DNA from: Helicobacteraceae bacterium
GTDB lineage: Bacteria > Campylobacterota > Campylobacteria > Campylobacterales > SZUA-545
Reading direction: 5' to 3'
Assembly: GCA_031275395.1 (NCBI GenBank)
Contig: JAISOU010000090.1
Span: 1-13,961 of the forward strand
DNA: 13,961 bases
Each line of letters begins with the position of its first letter. The first letter of the stretch is position 1. The notes beneath the pieces were generated by a model. That model had not been told where the DNA came from. It did not search any database and saw nothing but the letters and a program-made list of their open reading frames with translations. Shown here piece by piece: positions 7,189-13,502 of the stretch. The position numbers and the translations under genes were made by a program.

Positions 7189-8266
7189 TTTTGGATATAG
7201 ACTTCGTTTAACGACCTTTGGCGAATCGCACGGAGCGGGAATCGGTTGCGTTTTAGACGGCGTTCCCGCAGGGCTAAAAATCGACGAAACGTTTATTCAG
7301 AGCGATCTGGATCGGCGCAAACCTAAAAGCGATCGCGTCGGAAGCACAAAGCGAAACGAAAGCGATCGCGCCCAGATTCTTAGCGGCGTTTTCGAGGGCG
7401 TTTGCACGGGAGCGCCAATCGCGATTTTTATCGCCAACGAGAACGCCAAAAGCGGCGATTACGACGAGCTACGCGATGTTTTTCGCCCCGGACACGCCGA
7501 TTTTTCGTGGTTCGCAAAATACGGCGTTCGCGATCACAGAGGCGGCGGGCGAAGTAGCGCCAGAGAGAGCGCGGCGCGAGTCGGCGCGGGCGCGATCGCC
7601 AAACTGATATTAAACGAGATCGGCGCGAAAGTTCAAAGCGGCGTGTTGGCGATCGGCGACGTTTGGGGCGAAAAGTTAGATTTTAACTACGCCCAAACAA
7701 GCCCTATCTTCGCCCTTGATCGCTACCGCGAAGCCGAACAGATCGCGGCGATTGAAGCGGCGCGAAACGACGGCGATTCGATCGGCGCGACCGTTAAGAT
7801 TTTGGCGAGCGGCATTCCTGCGGGATTAGGCGAACCGCTCTACGGCAAACTCGACGCAAAATTAGCCGAAGCGTTAATGGGAATTAACGCCGTTAAAGCC
7901 GTCGAGATCGGAGCGGGGACGCGGGCGGCGGCGCTACGCGGAAGTCAAAACAACGATCAGATCGGATCGAGCGGATTTTTAACCGACAACGCGGGCGGGA
8001 TTCTAGGCGGCGTAAGCGCGGGTACGCCAATCTACGCTACGATCAGCTTCAAACCGACCCCTTCGATCCATAAAACGCAAAAAACCGTCGATATTCGCGC
8101 AAACGAGCGCGAGATTTCGATCAAGGGGAGGCACGATAGTTGCGTTGGCGTTCGCGGCGGCGTCGTTTGCGAGGCGATGACGGCGCTTGTTCTAGCCGAC
8201 GCGCTATTGGCTAATTTGGGAAGTAAAACGGCGCATATAAAGGCGATTTATGGAGATAAAAAATGA
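7181..8266 (+). CDS. aroC: Chorismate synthase
   Basis: AroC converts 5-enolpyruvylshikimate 3-phosphate to chorismate, the seventh and last shikimate step, using reduced FMN as cofactor. The 361-residue product has all three family signatures: RLTTFGESHGAGIGCVLDG near residues 9-27, the FMN/substrate region RDHRGGGRSSARESAARVGA near 117-136, and a C-terminal KGRHDSCVGVRGGVVCEAM near 313-331. Length is typical. The ATG lies inside the last codons of rnc and is preceded by GGAG with seven bases' spacing. It ends in ATGA shared with metK. Confidence 0.97.
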   Translation: MNSFGYRLRLTTFGESHGAGIGCVLDGVPAGLKIDETFIQSDLDRRKPKSDRVGSTKRNESDRAQILSGVFEGVCTGAPIAIFIANENAKSGDYDELRDVFRPGHADFSWFAKYGVRDHRGGGRSSARESAARVGAGAIAKLILNEIGAKVQSGVLAIGDVWGEKLDFNYAQTSPIFALDRYREAEQIAAIEAARNDGDSIGATVKILASGIPAGLGEPLYGKLDAKLAEALMGINAVKAVEIGAGTRAAALRGSQNNDQIGSSGFLTDNAGGILGGVSAGTPIYATISFKPTPSIHKTQKTVDIRANEREISIKGRHDSCVGVRGGVVCEAMTALVLADALLANLGSKTAHIKAIYGDKK

Positions 8267-9399
8267 GCGTTAAAACTGCGGAATCGGTTACCGAAGGACA
8301 CCCCGATAAGATCGCCGATCAGATCAGCGACGCGATCGTCGACGCCGTTATAGAAAAAGACTCTAAAGCCGACGTGTCGTGCGAAACGCTAATATCGAAC
8401 GGCTTTTGCATTATCGCGGGCGAAATGAAAACGGAAGCCTACGCGCCGATTAGCGAAATAGCGCGAAACGCTATACGCGAGATCGGCTATACCGACGGCG
8501 CTTTCGGCTTTGACTACCGAAGCGCGGGCGTGATCACCGCCGTCAATGAGAGAAGCCCCGATATAGCCGAAGGAAAGCGCGTAAACGGCAAACTTGGCGC
8601 GAGCGATCAGTCGATCGTCGTCGGTTACGCTTGCCGCGAAACGCCGGAGTTTATGCCGCTTCCGATTGCGTTGGCGCACAGACTAACCCTCCGTTTAGCC
8701 AGAGCGCGAAAAGAGGGCGTTTTGCCCTTTTTGCTGCCCGACGGCAAAGCGCAGATCGCAATTCGCTACGAAAATAATCGACCGATCGCGATCGAACATA
8801 TCTTAATCTCGACGCACCACGCAAGAAACGCGGCGTTAAAAGATCTGCGCGAAGCGGTAATGGAAGAGGTCGTTAAAGAGGCTTTGCCCAAGTCGCTTTT
8901 CGACGAGAAAACCCGCGTGGAGATCAACCCCGCGGGATCGTTTGTGATCGGAGGTCCTCAAGCCGACACGGGATTAACGGGGCGCAAAAGCGCGTCGGAT
9001 TTCTACGGAACGCGCGTCGCTTTTGGAGGCGGCGCGTTAAGCGGCAAAGACCCCGCCAAGATCGACCGTTGCGGCGCGTATATGGCGCGGTATATCGCTA
9101 AAAATCTTGCGGCGGCGCTCGATTGCGATCAGGTTAGCGTCTATTTGACCTACGCAATCGGATCGCCAGAGCCGATCGCGGTCGAAATATACCGCGATCG
9201 CTCGCCCGAAAGCGACGAAAAACTGATTAAACTTGCTAAAGAGATCTTTGATCTAACGCCAGAGGGGATCGTTTCCGCGCTCGATCTGCTCAAACCTCAA
9301 TATCGCGCGCTTGCCTCTTACGGACATTTTGGGCGTGAAAACGAAGGATTCGGTTGGGAAAAACTAGACAAAATCGACGCGATCCGCTCCAAGCTCTAA
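8263..9399 (+). CDS. metK: S-adenosylmethionine synthetase
   Basis: MetK makes S-adenosylmethionine from methionine and ATP, the cell's methyl donor. The 378-residue sequence aligns along its length with epsilonproteobacterial MetK: ESVTEGHPDKIADQISDAI (residues 7-25), CETLISNGFCIIAGEMKT (40-57), the Gly-rich signature (112-117), INPAGSFVIGGPQADTGLTG (221-240), the phosphate loop GGGALSGKDPAKIDR (255-269) and YGHFGRENEGFGWEK near the end. Two normally invariant motifs are altered: GAGDQG reads GASDQS, and GGGAFSGKDP reads GGGALSGKDP. The N-terminus is a few residues shorter than in most homologues, starting directly at the first strand. ATG overlaps the aroC stop by four bases, with GGAG upstream. 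Confidence 0.95.
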   Translation: MSVKTAESVTEGHPDKIADQISDAIVDAVIEKDSKADVSCETLISNGFCIIAGEMKTEAYAPISEIARNAIREIGYTDGAFGFDYRSAGVITAVNERSPDIAEGKRVNGKLGASDQSIVVGYACRETPEFMPLPIALAHRLTLRLARARKEGVLPFLLPDGKAQIAIRYENNRPIAIEHILISTHHARNAALKDLREAVMEEVVKEALPKSLFDEKTRVEINPAGSFVIGGPQADTGLTGRKSASDFYGTRVAFGGGALSGKDPAKIDRCGAYMARYIAKNLAAALDCDQVSVYLTYAIGSPEPIAVEIYRDRSPESDEKLIKLAKEIFDLTPEGIVSALDLLKPQYRALASYGHFGRENEGFGWEKLDKIDAIRSKL

Positions 9400-9430
9400 C
9401 GCCAAAACCAAACGCGCCCGTATTCGTTGG

Positions 9431-9474
9431 CGCTTTTATCGAAGCGATACGTTAGTATCGTCAAGATAAAAGCG
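9431..9474. other. Two-tier 44-base stem-loop downstream of metK
   Basis: An outer 10-bp perfect stem (CGCTTTTATC at 9431-9440 with GATAAAAGCG at 9465-9474) encloses a symmetric 4x4 internal loop (GAAG/TCAA) and an inner 6-bp stem (CGATAC/GTATCG) with loop GTTA. It starts 32 bases after the metK stop. A second, mutually exclusive stem can form between CGCCAA (9400-9405) and TTGGCG (9427-9432). There is no T-run after either strand's stem, so it may be a Rho-independent-like block, an RNA stability or attenuator element, or a DNA operator. Confidence 0.6.
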
Positions 9475-9573
9475 TTAATCTAAAACCATTTTTAGCAAAT
9501 ACCGTTATTCTCGCGCAAGCTATAGAAGCGGCGAGGGAAGGCTAATTGCGGGGAGGTTTAAGCGTTGGGCGAT

Positions 9574-9579
9574 TATAGT
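9574..9579 (+). promoter_or_regulatory. Possible -10 box for the DUF3108-like gene
   Basis: TATAGT lies 22 bases before the ATG, which would put the start of transcription just before the strong AGGAGG (9591-9596, five bases from ATG). No -35 box stands at standard spacing. This is the best -10 candidate in the 202-base spacer after metK, but the match is only moderate. Confidence 0.3.
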
Positions 9580-9601
9580 TTGACTTATTTAGGAGGACGA
9601 T

Positions 9602-10336
9602 ATGCGTCTGATTTTGGCGTTATGTTGTTGCGCGTCGGCGGCTTGGTGCTACGAGTCGTTCGCCAAATACGAGGTTAGTTACAGCTGGTTTACAATGGGC
9701 GAATCGCGAGCGACGCTAAAGATCGACGGCGATCGCTACGAAACGCATGTAAGCGCGAAAGCCAAAGGAATGGCGGCGGTCTTTTCGGGCGATCGGGAGG
9801 AGAGTTTCTCGAGTTTTGGCGCAGTTATCGACGGGAAGTTTGTTCCAGAAAAATACGAACACCGATATGCGAGCGGCAAAAAAACGGCGTATACGGGCGT
9901 TTTTTTCGATCATAACAACTCACAAGCGACGCAGATCAAAGAAAAGTGCGAAGAGAAACAATGTAAGCACGAATCGACAATGCTGACGGGCGAAAAATAC
10001 GCGCCCGACGATATTTTGTCGCTTTATCATAACGTTACGCGGGATTTTGTTGCTTCGGGAGCGAAATCGCTGGAGGCGAAGACGATCGGATCAAAAAAGA
10101 GCGCGCGCGTAGAGATCGCGGAGGGAAAACATCTAAAAACCGCAAAATCCCTGCTTGGCAAAGATTCGGAAAATTATCTCGTCGTCTTTTTGAATCAGGA
10201 GATTTTCAGTAGCTCCGACGGCGCGCTCTATATCAAGCTCGATAAAGACGCGATCGTAACCAAAGCGGTTTTGCTGGACACTCTTCTTTTTGGCGACGTG
10301 ATCGGCGAGCTGAAAGAAAAAAAGATCACTCCTTAA
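9602..10336 (+). CDS. Exported DUF3108-like protein
   Basis: The 244-residue product starts with a short signal peptide, MRLILALCCCASAAWC (Cys-rich hydrophobic core; cleavage near residue 16-17), then YESFAKYEVSYSWFTMGESRATLKI. The pattern YxVxYSWFxMGESRATL, then EKYEHRYASGKKT, then PDDILSLYHNV matches the DUF3108 family as I remember it, a beta-rich periplasmic domain of unknown function. Cys residues at IKEKCEEKQCKHE (about 116-128) could pair in the periplasm. A perfect AGGAGG stands five bases before the ATG. It appears monocistronic and overlaps the converging DUF4149 gene by 11 bases. Family assignment is by pattern memory only. Confidence 0.75.
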   Translation: MRLILALCCCASAAWCYESFAKYEVSYSWFTMGESRATLKIDGDRYETHVSAKAKGMAAVFSGDREESFSSFGAVIDGKFVPEKYEHRYASGKKTAYTGVFFDHNNSQATQIKEKCEEKQCKHESTMLTGEKYAPDDILSLYHNVTRDFVASGAKSLEAKTIGSKKSARVEIAEGKHLKTAKSLLGKDSENYLVVFLNQEIFSSSDGALYIKLDKDAIVTKAVLLDTLLFGDVIGELKEKKITP

Positions 10337-10805
10337 AAAGACGCGAAACGCGATAAGCGAGCAAGACGCAGTTTGCGGCGGCGAATATCTTAAATAGCGT
10401 TACGGATTGCGAGTGAAGCGTTCCAAAATCAACCGAAAGCGCCGCTTCTACGCCCTGCATTTGCAAGTCGTAGATCGCGGGGACGTAATACCACGCGAAT
10501 AAGCCGCCCGAAATCAATACAATCGTCGCGATAAGCGCGACGGCAAGCCGCCGATCGCCTATCCAAAATCGCCATATTTCGTAAGCCGCGCTGAAAAGGA
10601 GCGCGGCGCCTACGCAGAGCGCGTAGCGGCGAAATATTTCGCTCATCAACCGCCCCGAGTCAAAAACGCCGATCGCCTCGTTGTCCATATAGAGCGCCGC
10701 TTTGAACACGACGGGCGCGACGAACGCGCCAAGCGTGAGCGTAGAACCAAGCATAACGCCCAGTAAAACGACGTAAAAACTTTCAACGACGATTTTTATT
10801 CGCAT
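10326..10805 (-). CDS. DUF4149-like integral membrane protein
   Basis: This 159-residue protein has four predicted membrane helices: about residues 10-32 (FYVVLLGVMLGSTLTLGAFV), 61-80 (YALCVGAALLFSAAYEIWRF), 86-108 (LAVALIATIVLISGGLFAWYYV) and 136-153. The early ThrLeuGlyAlaPheValAlaProValValPhe stretch, short length and four-helix layout fit DUF4149, a family of unknown function. The start is supported by AAGGA five bases upstream; this ribosome site overlaps the stop codon of the preceding beta-barrel gene, with only eight bases between the genes, so the two form an operon. Its 3' end overlaps the converging DUF3108-like gene. Confidence 0.78.
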   Translation of the reverse strand: MRIKIVVESFYVVLLGVMLGSTLTLGAFVAPVVFKAALYMDNEAIGVFDSGRLMSEIFRRYALCVGAALLFSAAYEIWRFWIGDRRLAVALIATIVLISGGLFAWYYVPAIYDLQMQGVEAALSVDFGTLHSQSVTLFKIFAAANCVLLAYRVSRLFKE

Positions 10806-10813
10806 AATTTTCC

Positions 10814-11329
10814 TTAAAAAACAAATCCTAACGAGAGGTTAAAAGCGATCTCGCTATCGCTCCATCTTTGCGGCTCGATCGACGGTTCTTTGCCCTTTCG
10901 ATCGACCTGCCATTCGCGGTTGAAATAGCTTATCTCAAAGCGCGTTCTAAAACCGCTTTGACCGGTAACGTAAAAGCCGATCGCGCCGCCGTAAGATAGC
11001 TCCGTAAGCGCATTGGTCTTGGAATAGGCGTTGCCAAACCCTACGGAGGCTTTAATATACGGATAGCCGTCAAAAGGCGCGTAATCGCGCAAACTGGGCA
11101 TTACAAAGGCGTATCCAAATTGCGCTTCGTCGATCTTGTTGTCGGATATAAGCGTCAATGATAGCTGATCGCTCTGCGAATTGAACTGATAGCCGCCAAG
11201 GAGCGCCAGTCGCCAATGCTCGCTACTGCGTCCGTCGCGATCATAAAAGACCCTAGAACCCACCGCGCTAATCTCGCTCGCGGCAAAGGCGAAAGATTGT
11301 AAAAGAACCGCTAACAGAATCGTCCGCAA
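10814..11329 (-). CDS. Small outer-membrane beta-barrel protein
   Basis: Read from TTG at 11329, the product has 171 residues: a clean signal peptide (M)RTILLAVLLQSFAFA with cleavage after AlaPheAla, then a mature part of alternating hydrophobic/polar strands (HWRLALLGGYQF, YIKASVGFGNAY, SYGGAIGFYVTG, RTRFEISYFNREW) and a C-terminal strand ending in Phe (FNLSLGFVF). That ending is typical of outer-membrane barrels recognised by BamA, and the size suggests about eight strands. No specific family is recognised. An in-frame ATG at 11353 has no ribosome site and puts GluAsp in the signal peptide n-region, whereas the TTG has GGAGGA four bases upstream. It forms an operon with the DUF4149-like gene. 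Confidence 0.72.
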   Translation of the reverse strand: MRTILLAVLLQSFAFAASEISAVGSRVFYDRDGRSSEHWRLALLGGYQFNSQSDQLSLTLISDNKIDEAQFGYAFVMPSLRDYAPFDGYPYIKASVGFGNAYSKTNALTELSYGGAIGFYVTGQSGFRTRFEISYFNREWQVDRKGKEPSIEPQRWSDSEIAFNLSLGFVF

Positions 11330-11333
11330 AAAA

Positions 11334-11339
11334 TCCTCC
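11334..11339 (-). promoter_or_regulatory. Ribosome-binding site that favours the TTG start of the beta-barrel gene
   Basis: GGAGGA on the minus strand lies four bases before TTG 11329 and inside the reading frame that would follow ATG 11353. No comparable site precedes the ATG, so this site decides the start call. Confidence 0.55.
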
Positions 11340-11353
11340 AAAATCAAGCGCAT

Positions 11354-11359
11354 ATTGTA
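11354..11359 (-). promoter_or_regulatory. Possible -10 box for the beta-barrel operon
   Basis: TACAAT on the minus strand directly abuts the alternative ATG at 11353. If used, transcription would begin within or after that ATG, leaving only the downstream TTG start translatable. No -35 box at standard spacing is visible. A TTGACG occurs further upstream, about 26 bases away, which is too far. Confidence 0.3.
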
Positions 11360-11403
11360 GCGCCCGCGAGCAACCCGATAAAAATCGTCAAGCGCTAAAA
11401 GAA

Positions 11404-11414
11404 TATGATATAAA
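11404..11414 (+). promoter_or_regulatory. Possible -10 region for the FapA/DUF342-like gene
   Basis: Two overlapping -10-like hexamers, TATGAT (11404-11409) and TATAAA (11409-11414), lie 38-48 bases before the GTG start in the divergent spacer. No -35 box is evident. One of the two is a plausible promoter core; I cannot tell which. Confidence 0.35.
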
Positions 11415-11451
11415 AAAGCCGATATTACATAAAACTTCAGAAAGGTAAAAC

Positions 11452-13323
11452 GTGTCGGAGCTAGGGCGCCCAAAGTTATACGCGGGAACGTTTGAAGCAA
11501 AAACCTCGTCGATCGCAAAAAGCATAGCGGACTTAGCCCAACGGGAAAAAGTCCATCCCGCAAGCGTCGATTTCGATCTTTTGAAAGTTTCGACCTACGT
11601 CAAAGAGCCGATCAAAGACGAGTTCGCGCCGCTTACCAAAGCGCATTTGGAAAAGATGCGCGATAAGGCGTATCTGCTCGATCCGAAGCTGCAATTCGCG
11701 CAGGAATACGAAGTTCGTTTCAAGCCGCTAGCCGCGCAACCGTTTAAGTTTGGGATCGCTTTGAACGTGGATAAGTTTCGTAGCGCGGCTTACGTTACCC
11801 TAAAGACAAAATCAATCGTCAAGGCGGGAACGGAAGCGGCGCGGCTTTTTTTGTATTTCAATAAAATCAAACTCAGAAACAACATAATGATCTATCTGCA
11901 AGACGACGCGCTTAGAGCCGCAGTCGGGCTTTTGGCTCAAAAGGCGAACGGCGAGCCTTTTAGCGAGGATATTAGCTTCGCGCTCTGCTCTTGGATCGCG
12001 CCTACCGAAACGATCGACGAGCGGCTGATCTGGCGCTACCGCGAAAAGACTAAACGCGAAGAGGAGGGCGATCGGATCAACTATGCCGAACGCGGTTTTG
12101 TTTCGGGCGTTCAAAAGGGCGAAACGTTGATCGAGCATATTCTGCCAAAGCAGGGAACGGCGGGACGCTCTTTTGACGGGAAGTTTATCGCCATGCCCGA
12201 ACCAAAAAGCGAAGGCGCGCCCGATTTCACGATCGACGCGGCGACGATCGAGATCAAAGAGGAAGCGGACAAAAAGCTATTTATCGCCAAAGAGGACGGC
12301 TACGTCAAATTAGAGAACGGCGTTTTGTCGATCGACAAAACTATCACGCTAAGCGAAGTGTCGCTCAAATCGACGGGAAACGTCTGCGCGGGGCTGGATA
12401 AGGGCGTAAAAATCTCGATCGAGGGCAAGGACGCGTCCGAAGAGGTCATAGGCGCGGATATGGTCGTCGAAGCAAGCGAAATCTACGCAAACGGAAGCGT
12501 GGCGAGCGGCGCGCTGGTAACCGCCGATAAGATCGCAATCAAAGGGCAGACGCACCAAAAAAGCGAGCTGATCGGCAAACATATAGAGGCTAACGTTTTA
12601 CGCGGAAAAGCGCAGGGCGAAGAGGTATTCGTTCGATCGCTAGAGGGCGGATACGTTCGATCGATCCGCGCCGAGATTGAACAGGCGGTCGGCGGCGAAG
12701 TGAAAGCCAGAACGATCAAGGCGAATAATCTACGCGGAAAGGTTGTTTTACAAGCGACAAACTCGATCGTAGTCGGACAGGTTAGCAAGGGAGAAAATCG
12801 ATTGATTATCGATACGAGTTTGGAAGAAGAGGAGAGTAAGGATATAGCCGAAGCCAGAGCGCAGATCGACGATTATAGATCGCAGATCGAAGATCTAAGA
12901 AAAGCTAAAGACGCAAACGCCGCATATTTAGCCAAAAACCTAAGCGCTTTTAAGCAGGTTCAAGAAAAGACGTTTGAAGATCGTAAGGCGGGCAGAGTTA
13001 CGGGCGAAGTCTTTTTGAAGATGTTTAGAGAGTATGAAGCCGCCCAGAAAAAGCTAGACGATCAGGAAACGCAGATCGGATATTTGAGTATGCGGATTAA
13101 AAATAAAAAAGGCGAACTAGAACGCTTTGACAAACTGGTTTTAGAGGCAAGCGTCGCCAATGAAAGCGGAATATGGAAAGGGCATAACGAAGTTATTTTC
13201 AAATTGCCGTTTTTGGGGCGCGAATATACGCAAAATATCGACGAAGGAATGCGCGTCAAACGGATCGTATTAAAAGAATCTCAAGACGAAGGCGAATATG
13301 AGATCAAACTTTCGCTCGCGTAG
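11452..13323 (+). CDS. FapA/DUF342-family protein with beta-helix and coiled coil
   Basis: The 623-residue protein fits the FapA (formerly DUF342) family, linked in Vibrio to polar placement of flagella. No signal peptide is seen, so it should be cytoplasmic. An N-terminal alpha/beta region (1-200) leads to the hallmark GERG-like YAERGFVSGVQKGETL and GTAGRSFDGKFI (233-246; GTPGRxxxGxxI in relatives). A right-handed beta-helix follows, about 270-455, with short repeating strands (EDGYVKLENGVLSIDKTITL, GNVCAGLDKGVKISIEG, SEIYANGSVASGALVTADKI). A long charged coiled coil spans about 456-565 and a beta-rich tail ends the protein. Start is GTG 11452 with AAAGG six bases upstream. It stands alone with its own terminator and has no flagellar gene beside it, so a motility role is inference. 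Confidence 0.85.
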   Translation: MSELGRPKLYAGTFEAKTSSIAKSIADLAQREKVHPASVDFDLLKVSTYVKEPIKDEFAPLTKAHLEKMRDKAYLLDPKLQFAQEYEVRFKPLAAQPFKFGIALNVDKFRSAAYVTLKTKSIVKAGTEAARLFLYFNKIKLRNNIMIYLQDDALRAAVGLLAQKANGEPFSEDISFALCSWIAPTETIDERLIWRYREKTKREEEGDRINYAERGFVSGVQKGETLIEHILPKQGTAGRSFDGKFIAMPEPKSEGAPDFTIDAATIEIKEEADKKLFIAKEDGYVKLENGVLSIDKTITLSEVSLKSTGNVCAGLDKGVKISIEGKDASEEVIGADMVVEASEIYANGSVASGALVTADKIAIKGQTHQKSELIGKHIEANVLRGKAQGEEVFVRSLEGGYVRSIRAEIEQAVGGEVKARTIKANNLRGKVVLQATNSIVVGQVSKGENRLIIDTSLEEEESKDIAEARAQIDDYRSQIEDLRKAKDANAAYLAKNLSAFKQVQEKTFEDRKAGRVTGEVFLKMFREYEAAQKKLDDQETQIGYLSMRIKNKKGELERFDKLVLEASVANESGIWKGHNEVIFKLPFLGREYTQNIDEGMRVKRIVLKESQDEGEYEIKLSLA

Positions 13324-13350
13324 GTTTTTGCCAATAAAGGCGTTATAAGC

Positions 13351-13387
13351 GATCGCCAAGCGGTATATTGGCGGCTTGGATCTTTTT
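13351..13387 (+). terminator. Intrinsic terminator of the FapA/DUF342-like gene
   Basis: CCAAGC (13356-13361) pairs with GCTTGG (13374-13379) around a 12-base loop, extended by GAT/ATC with a two-base bulge, and is followed by T5 at 13383-13387. It lies 28 bases after the stop codon. A competing 6-bp stem, CGCCAA (13354-13359) with TTGGCG (13368-13373), overlaps it. Confidence 0.6.
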
Positions 13388-13481
13388 GATTAGGGCGTTT
13401 GATGGATTGACGTAGAGTCGCAAGAAAAGCGCCGCGTTCGCGTCGTTTATACGATTAGGGCGTCAAAATCTCGTCAAATCT
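13388..13481. repeat. Short direct repeats in the convergent spacer
   Basis: GATTAGGGCGT occurs exactly at 13388-13398 and 13453-13463. The second copy runs into an imperfect tandem repeat, CGTCAAAATCT (13461-13471) then CGTCAAATCT (13472-13481). A reverse-oriented TTGACG is at 13413-13418. The spacer lies between two converging gene ends and shows no open reading frame of note. Confidence 0.4.
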
Positions 13482-13502
13482 TGTTATAGAACGGCTTTAT
13501 GG

